Below are positions 34,983 through 46,305 of a DNA stretch of 64,000 bases, one piece after another; position 1 is the first letter of the stretch, and every line of letters begins with the position of its first letter. A program made the translations under genes and the position numbers. Location of the stretch: the NCBI GenBank assembly GCA_947561395.2, contig OX387183.1, forward strand, positions 6,071,883-6,135,882, written 5' to 3'. The notes beneath the pieces were generated by a model. The model was not told where the DNA came from. It saw nothing but the letters and a program-made list of their open reading frames with translations, and did not search any database. Source of the DNA: Buxus sempervirens. Lineage: Eukaryota; Streptophyta; Magnoliopsida; Buxales; Buxaceae.

Positions 34983-37923
34983 AGGATCTAAAAGGGAGAG
35001 GAAGGTCAAAAAGAACTTGAATAGAATTAGTTAGAAAGACTTCTAGATTCATATAATCTAACTAAAGGTATGGTTTTTAACAGATTGTGACAGAGGCATA
35101 CAATTCATGGTGCTGACCTCGTCGAGTTGAAATAAGGCATTTTGTTCAATGATAAAGTGCTTCCACCAGCAAGGTTATGTCTGCATGAGAGCAGTGTTAA
35201 GGGTAATTCAACCCTTTCATTCTTGATTGTTCCAGACTTGAGGCTATTTCATGTGACACTCATATGATACTTTAACTACGTTACAAGTTTTCTGTGTTTT
35301 TTTTTTCTGGTGGTTGAATATTATTTGTGCTTTTCATCTGCATTGGTTCTCCAGTTTGCCCATTATTGTTCTTTTTCTATACTCTTCCACTGGCCCTGTA
35401 CTTGATGTTTAACTATTACCCACCACTGTTTGTTTTTACATTTGCCTTTGCTCCAATTTCTAAAGCACTGTCTAGGTCGGTTTTCTGCTTCTAAGAACTG
35501 AGTAACAACATCTAGTGAAGAATGAACACTGGACATCGGGAACTGCTACCCATATTTTATTTTTTTTATGTATTTTGCTACTTTGTGTTTGTTTGGTATT
35601 TATGAATGTCATCTTTGGGAAAAGCTATTTAGCTAAATTTATGAATTATCCAGTAGTATATGCTTTGAATACAATGCTTAGAAAATTCTGAAAATGCCTT
35701 GCATCTGTAGTCATTGATTAGGAAGCTTTGTTCCATTATTTTAGATCAGTAGTAATGTTTTATTATGACTTTAGTTATGACACTAAGAATATATTGTATC
35801 TTCATTTTTAATATAAAATATTAAATTTTGGGAAGTTTTCATTGGTCGTTTCATCTATAATTTCCATTAATGCAGTTACTAATTTTTTTTATCTCATGAT
35901 TATTCTTAATTTCATTTTTTTAGATGATGCTGGATTCTAGTAATTTAGCAGACTCAAGACTCCATCATAGACCTTGTAGAAATCTTCCTAGAAGTACACA
36001 ATTTCAATTATTTCTTACTGTTTGAGAAAGCCAAAACATCTGAGTTTTAGTTTCCATGCTGAAATTTCAAATACCCTTTTTTGTCAAAAATTTTGAGTAC
36101 TTTTTTTAATATACAAATATGTTTAATTTTTATTTTAAATATTAATTTTCAAGAAAATATAAAAAGCCATACTGCTTCTCTAATTAACTAAAAACTTGAA
36201 ATCTTCATTACCCCATGATTCATTAAAGATGTAGTGATCCTTGGACTGGGGACTGTATAGGTGGCTAATTTGGTGGCTGTTCAATGGACAGCTCAACAAA
36301 GCCATCATGGAAGAAATGGAGAAAAGGACATGCTACCTGTAATCCCTTCAACTTTTCTCCCAACTATTACCCCTTGAAACTATCTTTTTCTTTTTCTTGG
36401 ATGTTTCACCTTTTATAGGCACATGTAGAAATGGAAATATCAAATAGCAGGTTCAGACAATCCATGATACAGGCTGAGTAACTTGGACCTGCATTGTCTA
36501 AATTATAGTTTTAGACGTAATATGAGGAAGAAAAGATTGCTAACGCCAGCATAAGAATACTTACAGTCCACACAATCTCACTGCACCGAACTTGATGGTG
36601 CATGCCTTGCATGCTGTTAGCATCAGGGCAGGCGTTACTTTGAACTGTAAATAGAAAGTAGGCTTCAATACAGTTTGATGGTAATGGGATATGTGTAAAG
36701 GTGAATTATCCATGTTTTCATTCTATACTGTAAAATGAAGATTGTATCATCGTTGTTTTCCTTAGTCTGTGTTTGGTTAGGTGGAAAACAATGGAAAAGG
36801 AAGTAAAATAATGCTTTCTTTTGTTTCCTATCATTTTGAGAGCTTTTTTATATATATATATAGAAAAAATAGGGCTGTTTTGGAAAATTACTTCATGAGA
36901 CCACATTTTCCTATTACCCAAACCCAAATTTCAATGGAAAGTTTATTTTCCTCTGCTTTCCTATAGATTTTGTCATCTAACCAAGCAATTCTTTTGATGT
37001 GTTCCAAGTTTTGATTAATGATTGCCATGTTGCTTCTGGTGGTAGAGCATGTGTTTGGTTTAGTGCTGTATTTGGTGTTTGATATGCTGCATTTTACCTT
37101 CTATTACTTTGCTTTAAGATTAGAGATGCATAAAGACATTGGAGATTGAAATAGAATAATCTTCTTTTGTTTCGATTTGACCTGCTTCTGGTTGTAACTT
37201 CTCTTACACTTCAAACTTTACCATCCGGAAATCTTTATTGAATCAACGGATTAGGCCGTCTTTATACCGGTCCCTTTCACCTCTATTTCTGTCTATCTGA
37301 TAGCTTTCATCTCTATTTCTGTCTATCTGATAGCTTTTAAAATTTTGTTGCCGTTGGACTACTTTTGAATTTTTGTTTGTGATGAAAAATTATAATATAA
37401 CTTCTTTTTCCCTAAAACCATTCAAACTTTCTGATAACTTCTATAATCTCCATCTCCCTTAACTTACAAAAGCATATCTCTCTTTCTCTCTCTCTCTCTC
37501 TCTAGATATATCTTATTTTCTTCCTAATCTGAATCATTCTGTTAGGCTGTGTTTGGATACCAAGAAACTGCAAGAAAATTTTGGATTCCCTCATGCATGG
37601 TGTTTGGATACTAGGAAAAGGTAAAAAAATACTGTTGGACTTAATATGTAATGCCCCGATCCCACCAACAACAATATTGCCCGCTTTGACCTATCAAGTC
37701 TTATGGTTTTGTTTTTGGGTTTTATCCCAAAAAAGCCACATTGCTTGAAGAAGTTACAAGCTTACAGACATTGATTTTTACTTTTTCCTTCCCTGGATAA
37801 TGTAGGAATTTGAGATCTCATATAACATTTATGAAAATTTTGAAAGAAAAATAAGCCTATTCTTTATTTTACAAGTTTTTCTTCCTTCTAAAAAGAATAT
37901 AAAATTAGTTCTATTTTACAAAC
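34983..37923. other. Intergenic DNA with small repeats
   Basis: No gene was recognised. At about 36764-36990 is a degenerate Tourist-like inverted repeat (tgtgtttggttaggtgg / catctaaccaagca). At 37276-37338 a unit 'ctctatttctgtctatctga' plus flanks occurs twice in tandem. At about 37482-37503 is a CT microsatellite. At 37548-37640 'ggctgtgtttggataccaa' starts a stretch also found, inverted, at 16020-16166. Confidence 0.45.
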
Positions 37924-38258
37924 CAAGGTTTTAAGTTTCTGTGCCGCTGGGCGTGCCACCCAGGGCACCGAACGGCATTTCGACGGCACACCGGCGCGTC
38001 GGAAAATTTTAAATTGGCCAAAAAGGAAAATTTTAGGTTTTCTTGGATTTTGGCGAAATTTCATCGGCACGCCGCCTGTTTCACTAAAAAAATTTAAAAA
38101 ATCTGCATTTTTTTCTCTATTTCGGTCCGTTTCGCTGGGCACGCTGTCCCGTTTTGCCGCAAAATCGTTGAAATTTTGTCAATAATGCAACTTGACGATT
38201 TCCCCCAGCGAAACGCATCGTTAGGGGCACAAACATGCCGCCGAAACTGTAAACCTTG
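37924..38258. mobile_element. hAT-type MITE (CAAGGTTT family), copy 1
   Basis: Bounded by CAAGGTTTTAAGTTTC and its inverted form GAAACTGTAAACCTTG, and flanked by the perfect 8-bp duplication TTACAAAC (37916-37923 and 38259-38266). An 8-bp duplication is the hAT signature. The 335-bp body is rich in inverted 'gccgccgaaa', 'ggcacgcc' and 'tttcg' words. It has relatives at 53042-53349 and 57468-57797. Confidence 0.88.
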
Positions 38259-38266
38259 TTACAAAC

Positions 38267-39103
38267 TATATATTACAGTAAAAACCCCAATATTGTCTTA
38301 CAGTTAATTAGCTAAACTCTCTGCTTTTATTTTTATTTTGTTTAAGATTAAGATTATTACTTCTACTTTTTCAAAAGACATTACCTATGGTTATTTATGT
38401 TTCATAAGTTTCCCGTGCAATGCTTAGGCAACGGCCACTGGCCAGTAGCTGGCATCGCAGAGGTGGCAACATATAATCCATGAGAAAGAGCATGTAATCA
38501 TAAATGGTATTTTATCATTTAGTTGGTTATTATTAATAAAAGCGAAGGCTCATTGTTATTAATTCATTATTTGATGTGGGACCCAACTTAGGACATTATA
38601 CATAGGCCCTACCATGGGTTGGCTTGGATTGTGGCCCCACTCGCCAACTCCAATTCTAATTAAGTACAAAAAGCAGTAAGTAAAAGGACGTTCCATGGAT
38701 GTCTTGTCTTTTCTATTTTTAAATTCCTAGATAACGATCCCAAGCTTTAGAATTTGGTACAGCTGCAACCAATTCTTTAATGTTGGGTACGAATAAGAGA
38801 AAGTTAGGTTGAAATTACTTCAAATCAAAGTGCTAACTATGTTAATGATATTGGCAGGGGTTGCACGTGCAATACTGCATGTAGGCAGAGGAAATGAGGA
38901 GAGGAGTAGTGGGAGAAGCAATTAGAAACTGAATGGGTTTTGGGCAAAAAAGCTGAATTTAAACAGATATAATCCTATATTATTGAAATGCCAAATTATG
39001 CAAGGAATAAGTAAATTGTTTTGGGCACGCTTCCCAAAGAGCCTTCTTGTGGTAAATATGGTATAGATGTTTTGATTGAGTGAGAACTGAGTGAAAAAAG
39101 AAA
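38267..39103. other. Intergenic DNA, no gene seen
   Basis: Ordinary AT-rich spacer between two transposon relics. I saw no coding resemblance. Confidence 0.45.
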
Positions 39104-39535
39104 GGGTAAATTACACTTACCTGCCTTGAGGTATACTATAATTACACTTACCTCCCTTGAGGTTTTTGAAATAACACTTTCCCCCCTTGAGATTTGTGTA
39201 TGGGTCAAAATAACACTATTTTATTGAAGTTTCCGTCAAAACAGTAGTGATAGTTAGTAAAATAATTTGAACTGGACAAGATTACCCCCATTTAAGTTAA
39301 ATGATAGTTATGCCTTAGACCATTAAAATTTTTGTTTTCATCTTTATGAAGGGGTAATTTTGTCCAGTTCAAATTATTTTACTAACTATCACTATTATTT
39401 TGACGGAAACTTCAATGAAAGAGTGTTATTTTGACCCATACACAAATCTCAAGAGGAGAAAGTGTTATTTTAGAAACCTCAAGGGAGGTAAGTGTAATTA
39501 TAGCATACGTCAAGGGAGGTAAGTGTAATTTATCC
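39104..39535. mobile_element. Mutator-like foldback MITE with arms of about 190 bp
   Basis: The left end GGGTAAATTACACTTACC and the right end GGTAAGTGTAATTTATCC are inverted copies, and the similarity runs on through 'ccttgagg', 'gggtcaaaataacac', 'gaagtttccgtcaaaa' and 'aaataatttgaactggac'. The arms are about 190 bp each around a short AT-rich centre. The flanking 9-mers AAAAAGAAA (39095-39103) and AAAAAGAAG (39536-39544) differ at one base, in line with the 9-bp duplication of Mutator-like elements. No transposase is present. Confidence 0.82.
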
Positions 39536-40352
39536 AAAAAGAAGGAATTGGTATGCATACAAAAACAAATTCTTTAAAAAGACTTGTAAATGTTTTGTTT
39601 GTTGTAAGTTTGAAGTTTATAAGCCTTTTATGATAATTTTTGGGAAAAAAAATTCATTCACTGTAAAATGATATTTATCCTTAATTATTCGAAAAAGTCA
39701 TCACTCGTTTTTTTAAATATCAAGAACTTGTTGACTGAATTTGAATTATGTTTTAAAAATATCATTCAAAACCTTTTTTTTTTTTGTTCTTTTTTACCTC
39801 TTACCGGTCAAACCTCCTCACCCACGCCCATTATTTTTGTGGGGTCAGGCCGCATTTACGTCATTCACAAGCTGGATCTTGATTGTACTTCAAGATGGTA
39901 ACCGCTGCCGACAGAGAATTGAATCATCGCCAAGAAAAGTTGAAAGGCGATCCTTAGACGAGGCTGTGTTTATAAAGGGAAAATATTGGGTTCATTATCC
40001 CACTTTAAAACCCCATTCCTACTCCCTTGGCTCTTTTTCTCTTCCTGGAATCTAGGTTTCTGTCCAGCTCTTTGTCCTTTCTTCTCCTGCAATCTAGCCT
40101 GTTGACGTCCTAGCGGAAGATGCTAGTTAGGTAAATTGTCAAAGATAAAAAGGCAATTTAACAGTTTGTTAAACTGTTTACATTTTGACGGTTTAATTAA
40201 ATAATAGTGCATTTTATATATAAATAGGTGCATCTTATATATAAATTATCATATCCAAAATTGCATATAACTGAAACCATTTATAATTATCTTCTTGAGA
40301 AAAAAATTAGTAAATCTTATATCTATACTATTCTATAAAGCCAACACTGAGG
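39536..40352. other. Intergenic DNA, no gene seen
   Basis: Contains open frames at 39668-40055 without family resemblance. Near 39725-39765 is a short copy of one arm (gactgaatttgaattatg) of the inverted repeat at about 41431-41737. Confidence 0.4.
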
Positions 40353-40357
40353 ATTCT

Positions 40358-40688
40358 TGTAATGCTCCGGACCCATATCCAACAAGATATTGTCTGCTCT
40401 CAGCCTAATGGGTCCTCACGGATTTGTTCTCAGGGGATAACATGACAAAACTTCCCAGTGATCATCCGTCCTAGCACTGCCTCACTCGAGTACGCTTAAC
40501 TTGAGGGTTCCAAGAGGATTTAGTCCCGTGTTATGCCTTAAAAGGCTTCTTACTTTGTAAGATATCACAAGACTACTTATAACATCCCCGAGCGTTGTGG
40601 GATCCCAACCATATGCACATTCTCGTCTGGTAGCTCGTCCAGTGAGATTATCCATTCACCCGTCCACTCAAATAGTCAGGATGTCACA
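40358..40688 (-). mobile_element. Solo LTR with 5S-rRNA-like segment (Cassandra-like TRIM)
   Basis: The 331-bp unit starts TGTAATGC and ends GATGTCACA (TG...CA ends) and is flanked by the perfect 5-bp duplication ATTCT (40353-40357 and 40689-40693), as expected for an LTR-retrotransposon insertion reduced to one LTR. In reverse orientation the middle (about 40441-40527) closely follows the second half of plant 5S rRNA, including AAGTTAAGCGT, GCTAGGACGG and CTGGGAAGT. An LTR carrying 5S sequence is the hallmark of Cassandra elements. No internal region or second LTR is present. Confidence 0.85.
40441..40527 (-). ncRNA. 5S-rRNA-like sequence inside the solo LTR
   Basis: On the minus strand the order 'aagttaagcgt', 'gaggcagtgctaggacgg', 'atgatcactgggaagt' matches 5S rRNA from its internal A box to near its 3' end, with scattered substitutions. 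The first third of 5S is poorly kept. It is not a standard 5S gene; it may retain part of an RNA polymerase III promoter. Confidence 0.75.
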
Positions 40689-40693
40689 ATTCT

Positions 40694-43600
40694 TAACTGA
40701 GGTTTCAATCCCAAAGACCCTTTTGCTTTGATTTATAGTTACATCTTTAAACCAATTGCAAACCCAACTGATAACCATCCAAGTAGGCATTTACCTATTA
40801 TTCCTTTACTACGCGCATAACACGTAGGCTTGTACCTAGGACCTCAACAACTTTAATACGATATAGAACACCAATCCTACCAAAAGATTAAGCTGATAAT
40901 ATGGGTGAACTTTATATATTTGATTATATTCGTAAAACCTAATATTAGTATAACTCTGTCCTTGACTAATTGTTGGTGAAATCTTATACAGCTCTTCTCC
41001 TTATCTTTATAATGAAGGTTTCGGGGTCATATGCACGTAAGACAATTACACAAACGTGTAATTAGGTTGCCTCTTTTCTTTATGGTAAAGTATTTGGTTG
41101 GTTGGTTGCTACCAAAAAAAAAAAAGTATTTGGTTGGTCAAGTTGGTTCAAAGGGCTGTTAAGAACTTAAGACTTCTAATGAATATAATAATATGAGGTT
41201 TTGACGCCAAGTAACAACTTACATCAGATACCAACCAATCTGAATGGTCGGTCATGTAAATACACGGTCAAGTGCCTGTCAAAGGATTAGTCCTTTTCTT
41301 ACATGGGAAAATATATGATGCCACTAGCTAGATCATGAAGAGTAACAACTTCCTCAACAGAGTTGGGGGAAATTGTATATTATTAGTGATGGGAGGGTTC
41401 TAAGAATTATATATTAGGGGAAATTGGATTTTAGTATTGGTTTTAAGAATAATTCAGATTCAGTCATCCAATTCTTCATAATTGGAAAATAGGCGTACTT
41501 TTTTAAAATAATTGACGAGAAGTGTCATTTTACTATGATTTTCTTTAAAAAATATCCTTACTTATAAGCTTCTTTACATGCAATAAACCATGATCAGAAA
41601 ACATTTATAAGGGCACTTTTGAACATGAATTGTAAAATAGTACTTGTTTTCAAGTATTTGAAAAAAGTCTCACTAATTTTTTATTATAGAGAATTGAGAT
41701 GACTGAATCTGAATTATTGTTAAAAAGTACCACTAAAATACATAACTAATTTCACAATTATACTTGGTCAGCTATCGATCATCTCAATTTCCAAAATAGT
41801 TTGTTGGGTTCCTAATTACCTACCAAATAAGCCATTCTTTTCTAAGTAACTGCCGTTGCAACATCGTTTTCATCCTTTGTTGGCCAGACCGGGTCTTTGC
41901 TTAATTGACTGTTCATTGACCATTCTACTGTTGATCGGTTGGTGGGCTCTTTTCTTAGTTCGACCACGTATTGATGATTTTGATTTTTGATAAGTACTTG
42001 TGCTAGTTAATCAACCCACAATGACTCCTTCATCCCAAAATCCCAACCGTGTTAGTTAGTTTGGAACTCATAGAGAAGACAGCCTTGAGATCAAGCACTC
42101 ATGGAGAAAAAAGTTGTGAAGAAAAAAGTTGTGAAGACATAGAGAACTAGTGGAAAAGAAGGATACCATCATGGTGATAAAGAGAGAGAGATCTCATGGA
42201 GAAGAAGAAGTTGCAGGGAAGGAATGAACATTCTTTCTTTGCAGCCAACCCTTCTCTTAAATTCGAGAAAAGATAAATGTTGAAATATTGTGTATGAGCC
42301 TTTTAATATACATAGTTGTACCTTCACTTATCAGCTTAAGCTTTGTGAGGGAGATCCAATGTCTTTAAAAGAAAAGAGAGAAATCTACACTTACAACCCT
42401 TATATAATAAATTGGATGCCCTTGCATTTGAGAAAGGAAGGGACCATTGTCTATATTTGAAAAAAAATGCACTTATCCCCCTTGCTAGTAAAATTTGGCC
42501 AAATAAAGAGATGAACTTTCACAATTTCAAGGTTTAGGAAGAGATATTTAGGTCCTTTTTTCTTATTGTATTACTTAACATAATCTTGGTCAAGTTTTAA
42601 CTACAAGATATATAATGCATTTAATTGTTGATTTTAAAGAATGCAAAAACATAATAAAGATGAAAACAACGCAACAAGAACAACACAAGATTTACGTGGT
42701 TTGATGAGATGACAAGAATTAATTCACCATACTTGAAAAAGGATACAAACCTTAATACAATCCTTCCGAGAACAAATATTTTGACCTAAAATATACTGCA
42801 ATTTGAGCTTGCATTGGTCCCTGCTCTTTGAGTGGATGCGTCCCACGATTAGTCTTTTTTCAAGAAGGCCTCACATAAAACATTTACAATAAAAAAAAAA
42901 TTTAACTGTGGGATACTCCACTTGACAGTATCTTGTTCAAATAGCAAGGGCCAATACAAGCTCAAATTGCACTAGATTCATCCCATCACCTTATATGTTT
43001 ACTTGAATTACATTTGTTTTAGCCGTGAGATGCTGCTATTTGAAGCATCTCACTGTTAGTGTTTTCATGTGGGCCTTATTTAAAACATTTACAATAATGA
43101 AAAAAATTGATCTTAAGATGCTCCACGTGACAATATCTTATAAGATAATTCAGATAAACATAACAGGAAATTTGGACCCTTATAATAAAGGTTGTACAAT
43201 CCACATTTCGATTTTAACTTTGGTCCAGGTCGGTTCGGTTCTGCAATTAATCATAAATGTGAGACATTAAAACAATAGGGTTTTTTTTGGTGAAACATTA
43301 AAACAAAAGGGTGCCGTGGGAATCTAATTACTTTTTCCATTAATGGGAGTTTAAATGTATATTCGAATAATAATAAATTAATAGTTAATGCTACCCGTGT
43401 CAGTAGAACCAAAGGTAAAAGTTTAAAGGAGATATTGGTAACCGCCGAAGGAACAACGGTACTTCAGAATGACAGGAAATAATGTGCTGATAATGCGTAG
43501 CGTAACCGGGAAGTCCCGGTCAGTTTCTGGCACCGACATCTTTTCCCGGTCACCTGTAACCGGCCGTACTAACAGCTGGGCCTTTTTAAGGACAGTCCCC
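40694..43600. other. Intergenic DNA with two inverted-repeat elements
   Basis: No gene was recognised. An inverted repeat at about 41431-41737 pairs 'aataattcagattcagtcat' with its complement, with ends 'ttagt...actaa'. Another lies at 42798-42970. Near 42104-42136 a short direct repeat 'gaaaaaagttgtgaa' occurs twice. At about 43025-43140 is another copy of the 'gagatgctg...catttacaat' repeat family. Confidence 0.5.
42798..42970. mobile_element. Small MITE with 30-bp terminal inverted repeats
   Basis: The left end GCAATTTGAGCTTGCATTGG and the right end CCAATACAAGCTCAAATTGC are inverted copies, continuing to about 30 bp. The flanks ACT (42795-42797 and 42971-42973) form a possible 3-bp duplication. 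The interior carries the 'cccacgat / gtgggatactccac' words found in other copies of the 0.7/1.3/15.2/43.0-kb repeat family. Confidence 0.65.
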
Positions 43601-46280
43601 GCTAGTTGCCGAATCAGGAGAATCTCATGAACAGCTTGTCATCTTGTACTCTGTCACTCTTAGCTAGAGAGAGAGTAGAGAGAGAAAGGAACAAACATTA
43701 AATGCTGTAATTAAACGTCCTTCCCAAAGCACGGGTGAGTCCGGATTTCTCCGCGGATTTCGAGATTTGAAGACGACGCTCGCAGTTGAAGCTTCGAAGA
43801 TCGCAGAAGCTCAGAAAAACTTCGGTGAGTTCAGTCCTTACTCTGTTGCTTTTTCAGGATTGAAGACAGCTTTGCTTTTTCAGGATAGAAGACAGCTTTT
43901 CTCCTGTAGCTATCTTTTGCGTTTGTTTTCGGCTTTTTCTCGAACAACACGCCAAATTTGAAAATATTTTATTGTCCTTGTTCTCTGAAGTTCTGATCTG
44001 AAACTCTGTACGGGACTAAAGCTGGATCACGTCGTTTTTGTTGAAATTTCGGATTTACTCTGGTGTAAGCACGGTGTATAGCACTGAAACTGGATCGAGT
44101 CGTTTCTTTAGAATTTGGAATTTGCTCTTGTTTTTTATGCGTATTCTGTGTCTGTGGGATTTCTTTCTTTTGGATTGTGAATTGTGATGCTAGCGAAAGC
44201 TGCTGAGTTGCTGTATGATTGGTGGCGCGTGTGTGTTTTAATGTGTGAAGTTGTTGACGAATGGTAAGATTAGATACTATATGTGATCTTTGAGCTAGAG
44301 CGCAAGTCTCTTGAATCCGCATTGGTGAAATTATGCTGTAATCTTTTTTGGTTTTAGAGGTATACTGGATTTGAGATTTTTGTTTGGATTATGAGCTCTG
44401 ATCCGGTTTTTCCATATCGAGAGTAGTGATGTTTAAGCAGATGCGGTATGCTTTGCGTTTCATTTGGTATTAAGCGTGATTTGAAATAAGCAAACGACGA
44501 GAGCTTTGGTGAAAGGCAGCCTTGTTTAGGTGATTCTATTTTCGGAGAAAAAAGAGGAGGTGGTAGGGGAATGGACGGAAAGCTGGTTCTTGATCATTCT
44601 ATGCAGTGGAAATTACATTTATACAAGAGCTAGATCTGAGATAGGGAATCTGAGAATTGGAATTGGTAGGTAGACAATCCTTCCCACTCGTTGATGTCGG
44701 CAACTCTTAAGTTCAGTGAGCTTCGTACTCAAATTTCAATTGTCTTCAGAAAAAATATTCAGAATTCATGCTTTACATGAGAGAGCTACCAATTGCTTGG
44801 GTAACTTTTAACTCCAACGTTTCTTATGGATTTTGAATCTGGATTATGAATCATTTGGAGGACTAACATTGCTTTGTTTCTTGTCTTCAATTTATTTTTC
44901 TTTCTATTTGTGATGATATGAATTATGTTACGATTGCTGTGTTTACTGATACGATGTCCCCTGATAAAGGCCAAAAAAAGGACTTCGTGATTACGTCATG
45001 GTAAGTGGAAATCGTCAATTGAGCTTGGAGATATTCAATGGCGGAAAAACTGATTCATTAGATGAATATATCCACTCTGATTCATAGTGTTAGATTCCCT
45101 TCCTTGCTGTTCGACTATTTTTCTAAATAATCTTTCTTTTTCTTTTTTTCGGATGGCATATTTGGCCACCACGGCTTGTCATCATGCATCTTCTGGTTCT
45201 AGATTTAGGCTGTTTTAGCTGATAGATGGTCTTCTCCGTGATATCTCTCCGATAGTAGGATCTATAAATTGATTCAGCTTCTATCATTCATCAATTAAGC
45301 ACACACTCTTGCTTGTAATACTTCTTCGGGGAACATCATCCAGCGAATCCTTTCTAGATGTTAATTTATCTTTTTCTCAAGTAAATTTAGGTTCAATATT
45401 GTCTTCTATCCACCAATTCTTACTCTTGCTTGATTGATTTTGCCATTATGCTTCCATTTTTTCTTCCTGTTTGTTTGATTATTATTTGAATTTTCTTCCA
45501 GTATATTTCAATTTGTTTGACTAATGCAAGCTATAACAGTATAGCTCCTGAGGTAGCAAGTGATTTGTATAGAAAGTAAACTAACAGTCTGCAACAAAGA
45601 ATTATATAAAATAATGTATCTGTTTGGCATGACATCTTTACTAGTAATCTATGCTTCTATATGTGACTACAGACATAATTTATCAAGAGTTACAACAGAG
45701 TCATTATGGAAGTAGAACTGTCTGTAACATGATACACCATTTCTTCTTTCAGTAGCTTGAGATTTCGACTTTGTGCTATCAACTTTTGTAACTGTTGTTA
45801 TTGAATTGATTGACTTTTGAATTGACTCAATTGAGAATTTCACATGCAAAGGACTATTAACACATGGTTCTGTGCTTGTTCAGGTGCTTACTCTTCCTTA
45901 TTTAGCTTTTGGTATTAAGAAACTGCCTTTAAGCAGATGATGACCGTGCTCATTGAAAAAATCTAGTGGCGTACTCATTTGCTAATCATATTTTCCTTAA
46001 AAATTTTTTCTGTAAAAATCCTTCTCTCAAATCATTTGATTTTGATCTGGATGTTGTCTTATTTCAGGATATAACAAAACATACAAGGCAGGGACAAAGG
46101 AGGTTTATTTTGTGTTGGAAGCATTATTACTGGATGTTGCCAACTTAAAAGACGGAGGTGTAAATTCTCTTGTACACTGACCATAGGCCTTTTCCTGTTA
46201 ACAAAGTCTGCCAGAAGTAGTTCATTGAGGGAAATTGCCTGTAACTTTCACGACATAAATATCTGCTTCTTTTGGTTCAG
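43601..46280 (+). promoter_or_regulatory. Promoter, non-coding first exon and leader introns of the gar2-like gene
   Basis: A GA-rich leader-like stretch (about 43660-43824) ends at a good donor 'ttcg|gtgagt' (43825). A possible second leader exon is 46069-46159 ('cttatttcag|gat' to 'ggag|gtgtaa'). The coding exon follows an acceptor 'ggttcag' ending at 46280. The long T-rich stretch between looks like intron. This model needs transcript support. Confidence 0.45.
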
Positions 46281-46305
46281 TTCGGAGAGTTGGGGTAAAG
46301 AAAGC

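Noticed and set aside
34474-35034. Two overlapping open frames, His/Thr/Pro-rich on + and Gly/Val-rich on -
   Set aside because: Low-complexity translation of the CCACCA core of the MITE at 34162-34979.
40441-40527. A true 5S rRNA gene
   Set aside because: Only part of 5S is recognisable, substitutions are many, and it sits inside an LTR with its own target-site duplication.
46225-46305. Upstream extension of the gar2-like reading frame
   Set aside because: It crosses a good splice acceptor (ending 46280) and reads a T-rich intron tail; the ATG at 46306 lies just after.
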